Notes under the pieces: generated by a model
The model's input: only the letters and a program-made list of their open reading frames with translations
Database searches by the model: none
What the model was told of the DNA's origin: nothing
Assembly (NCBI GenBank): GCA_030621255.1
Contig: JAUXHZ010000041.1
Coordinates: 1 to 7,734, forward strand
Length of the DNA stretch: 7,734 bases
Direction: 5' to 3'
From: Candidatus Latescibacterota bacterium
GTDB lineage: Bacteria > Krumholzibacteriota > Krumholzibacteriia > Krumholzibacteriales > WJIX01
Translations under genes and position numbers: made by a program
Part shown: piece after piece, positions 6,288-7,734 of the stretch
Layout of the letters: each line of letters starts with the position of its first letter
How positions within the stretch are numbered: position 1 is the stretch's first letter

Positions 6288-7734
6288 ATGCTTAAAATTC
6301 TAAGAGAAAAAACCAAGAATATTTTGTGGATAGTTATTGTTGCTTTTATTGTTACGATCTTCGCCGCCTGGGGAATGAACATGAAAACCGGAAATTCCGA
6401 TATTCCAGACGAGAAATCCAATATTGTAGGTACGGTAAATGGCGTAGATATAAATAGAACCATTTATTCACGTAACCTGTCCCAATTATACGATCAATTG
6501 GAAAAGCAAAGGGGAAAAGATTATTCTCCCAGCGCACCTGAAAGATACATGTTGAACAACCAGGCCTGGGAAATAACAATTCAGAGCTTCCTGTTCCAGC
6601 AAGGTGTTGAAGAATTGGACATCACCGTAACGGATAATGAACTTGTGAGTTTTCTTCGTAATAATCCGCACCCTTCGCTTCAAGAAATTTTTACTGATGA
6701 AGAAGGCAACTTTAACTACCAGGAATATTTGAAAGCACTTTCTGACCCTTTAAGGGATTGGACCGACCTCGAAATGTGGGGACGCGCAACACTCCCGAGA
6801 TTCAAACTTGAATCCCTGATTTCAGCAAAGGCAAGTGTTTCCGAAAGAGAGATTTTGGAACAATACAAAAAAGAAGTAGTTGAAGTTAAAGCAAAATACG
6901 TTTCAATACCCTTCGAAGAAATGTCTTCATACAAACCAACCGAAAAAGAGTTGGAAGAGAAATATAAAGAACTCTCAGAGGAATTTATTGAAACTGAAAA
7001 ACGTAAAATCAGCGTTATTGAAATAAAATGGGAGCCGACTGATCGTGACTTCAAAGAGGTCAGAAAAAGCATATCTGAAATAAAATCCGAAATAGCGGAA
7101 GGTGCCGATTTTTCTGAATCCGCCAGGAATTATTCTGAAGATAAAGCAACAGCTGTTAATGGAGGCGACCTTGGATTCATTAGCAGAGGACAAAAGAGCC
7201 CTGAATTTGAAGAAGCCGCTTTTCTATTAAAAAAAGGTGAAATAAGCGATCCTGTTAAAACCGAATCTGGTTATCACTTGATAAAAGTAGAAGAAAAGAA
7301 AACTGAAAATGGAGAAGAAAAGATTCACGTAAGAGATATCCTTATGAAGGTAACCCCAGGCTATGAAACTCAGGATTCTCTTTCAACCCTTGTTCAAAAT
7401 GTTATCGAGAAACTCAAATCCACAGATTTTCAGGCCGGAGCGGAAGCAATGGGGCTTTCCACAAAAGAGATGCCTCCATTCACAAAAAATGGTTTTATTG
7501 AAGGTTTAGGCTACGTTCCAAACTTGTCTGATTTTGCTTTTAATCACGATGTAGGCAGTGTCAGTTCAGCAATTCAGACTGAAACTTCTATCTATTTCAT
7601 TAAAATCCTGGAGATAATTCCCGAGAAGAGAAAGCCATTTGAACAAATAAAAGATCAACTTGCAGAAAGAATAAGAGAAGAAATAAGTGAAAAGAATGGA
7701 TTCGAAAAGGCCCTAAAACTGCGGAACAATGCCC
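6288..7734 (+). CDS. PpiD/SurA-like peptidyl-prolyl isomerase, membrane-anchored (3' end beyond window)
   Basis: Periplasmic folding factor of the SurA/PpiD/PrsA group, expected to assist exported and outer-membrane proteins. The frame is open for 482 codons to the right edge with no stop; the family is often ~600 residues. Residues 1-10 are basic, followed by one membrane segment (~11-29, NILWIVIVAFIVTIFAAWG) with no cleavage site, giving an N-in, C-out anchor as in PpiD. The SurA-type N-terminal chaperone region spans ~45-200, starting VGTVNGVDINRTIYS and including EEGNFNYQEYL. A parvulin domain spans ~237-337 with GADFSESARNYSED, GGDLGFISRG, GEISDPVKTESGYHLIKVE. H330 and D294 are present, but the first active-site His (usual RHILI) is replaced by SVIEIK. 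Residues ~344-445 look like a second, decayed parvulin unit. A charged helix follows (~446-482). It is divergent from the peptidase-dnaE run. Family is sure; enzymatic activity is doubtful. Confidence 0.95.
   Translation, partial: MLKILREKTKNILWIVIVAFIVTIFAAWGMNMKTGNSDIPDEKSNIVGTVNGVDINRTIYSRNLSQLYDQLEKQRGKDYSPSAPERYMLNNQAWEITIQSFLFQQGVEELDITVTDNELVSFLRNNPHPSLQEIFTDEEGNFNYQEYLKALSDPLRDWTDLEMWGRATLPRFKLESLISAKASVSEREILEQYKKEVVEVKAKYVSIPFEEMSSYKPTEKELEEKYKELSEEFIETEKRKISVIEIKWEPTDRDFKEVRKSISEIKSEIAEGADFSESARNYSEDKATAVNGGDLGFISRGQKSPEFEEAAFLLKKGEISDPVKTESGYHLIKVEEKKTENGEEKIHVRDILMKVTPGYETQDSLSTLVQNVIEKLKSTDFQAGAEAMGLSTKEMPPFTKNGFIEGLGYVPNLSDFAFNHDVGSVSSAIQTETSIYFIKILEIIPEKRKPFEQIKDQLAERIREEISEKNGFEKALKLRNNA

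Noticed and set aside
6716..7072. 118-codon open frame on the minus strand inside the isomerase gene
   Set aside because: Low-complexity Ser/Phe-rich product created by the Lys/Glu-rich codons of the true gene on the other strand; no family resemblance.

Overview
This window looks like ordinary chromosomal DNA from a diderm (Gram-negative type) bacterium. Three of the four genes encode exported or envelope proteins: a periplasmic M23 peptidase, a membrane-anchored periplasmic SurA/PpiD-type foldase and a likely outer-membrane protein. The style of the long M23 protein and of the likely outer-membrane protein resembles uncultivated lineages around the Fibrobacteres-Chlorobi-Bacteroidetes group (Zixibacteria or Krumholzibacteria-like genomes). 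That placement is an impression from sequence style, not a demonstrated assignment. By eye the DNA is moderately AT-rich and even along its length. I saw no tRNA, rRNA, insertion sequence, CRISPR array or phage gene.

Layout: a 209-base divergent intergenic region (6079-6287) splits the window. To its left, on the minus strand, three genes form a tight run transcribed right to left. They are a 742-residue M23 metallopeptidase with Ig-like C-terminal domains (3850-6078), dnaE for the replicative DNA polymerase III alpha subunit (394-3822, complete, 1142 residues), and the start of a secreted, probably outer-membrane, protein (1-413, cut by the window edge). The peptidase-dnaE gap is 27 bases with a strong ribosome binding site in it. 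The third gene starts inside the end of dnaE with a 20-base overlap. To the right, on the plus strand, lies a large PpiD/SurA-like peptidyl-prolyl isomerase (from 6288, cut by the right edge after 482 codons).

How they may fit together: the peptidase, the foldase and the putative outer-membrane protein all belong to envelope assembly, and dnaE sits among them probably as an operon passenger. The most informative details are four. The DnaE PHP domain keeps the full metal-binding set, so it may proofread by itself. The isomerase has one parvulin domain lacking its first active-site His, followed by a probable second, decayed copy. A near-perfect 24-base dyad lies in front of the isomerase gene. 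The exported peptidase is unusually rich in cysteine. No clearly novel system is visible.
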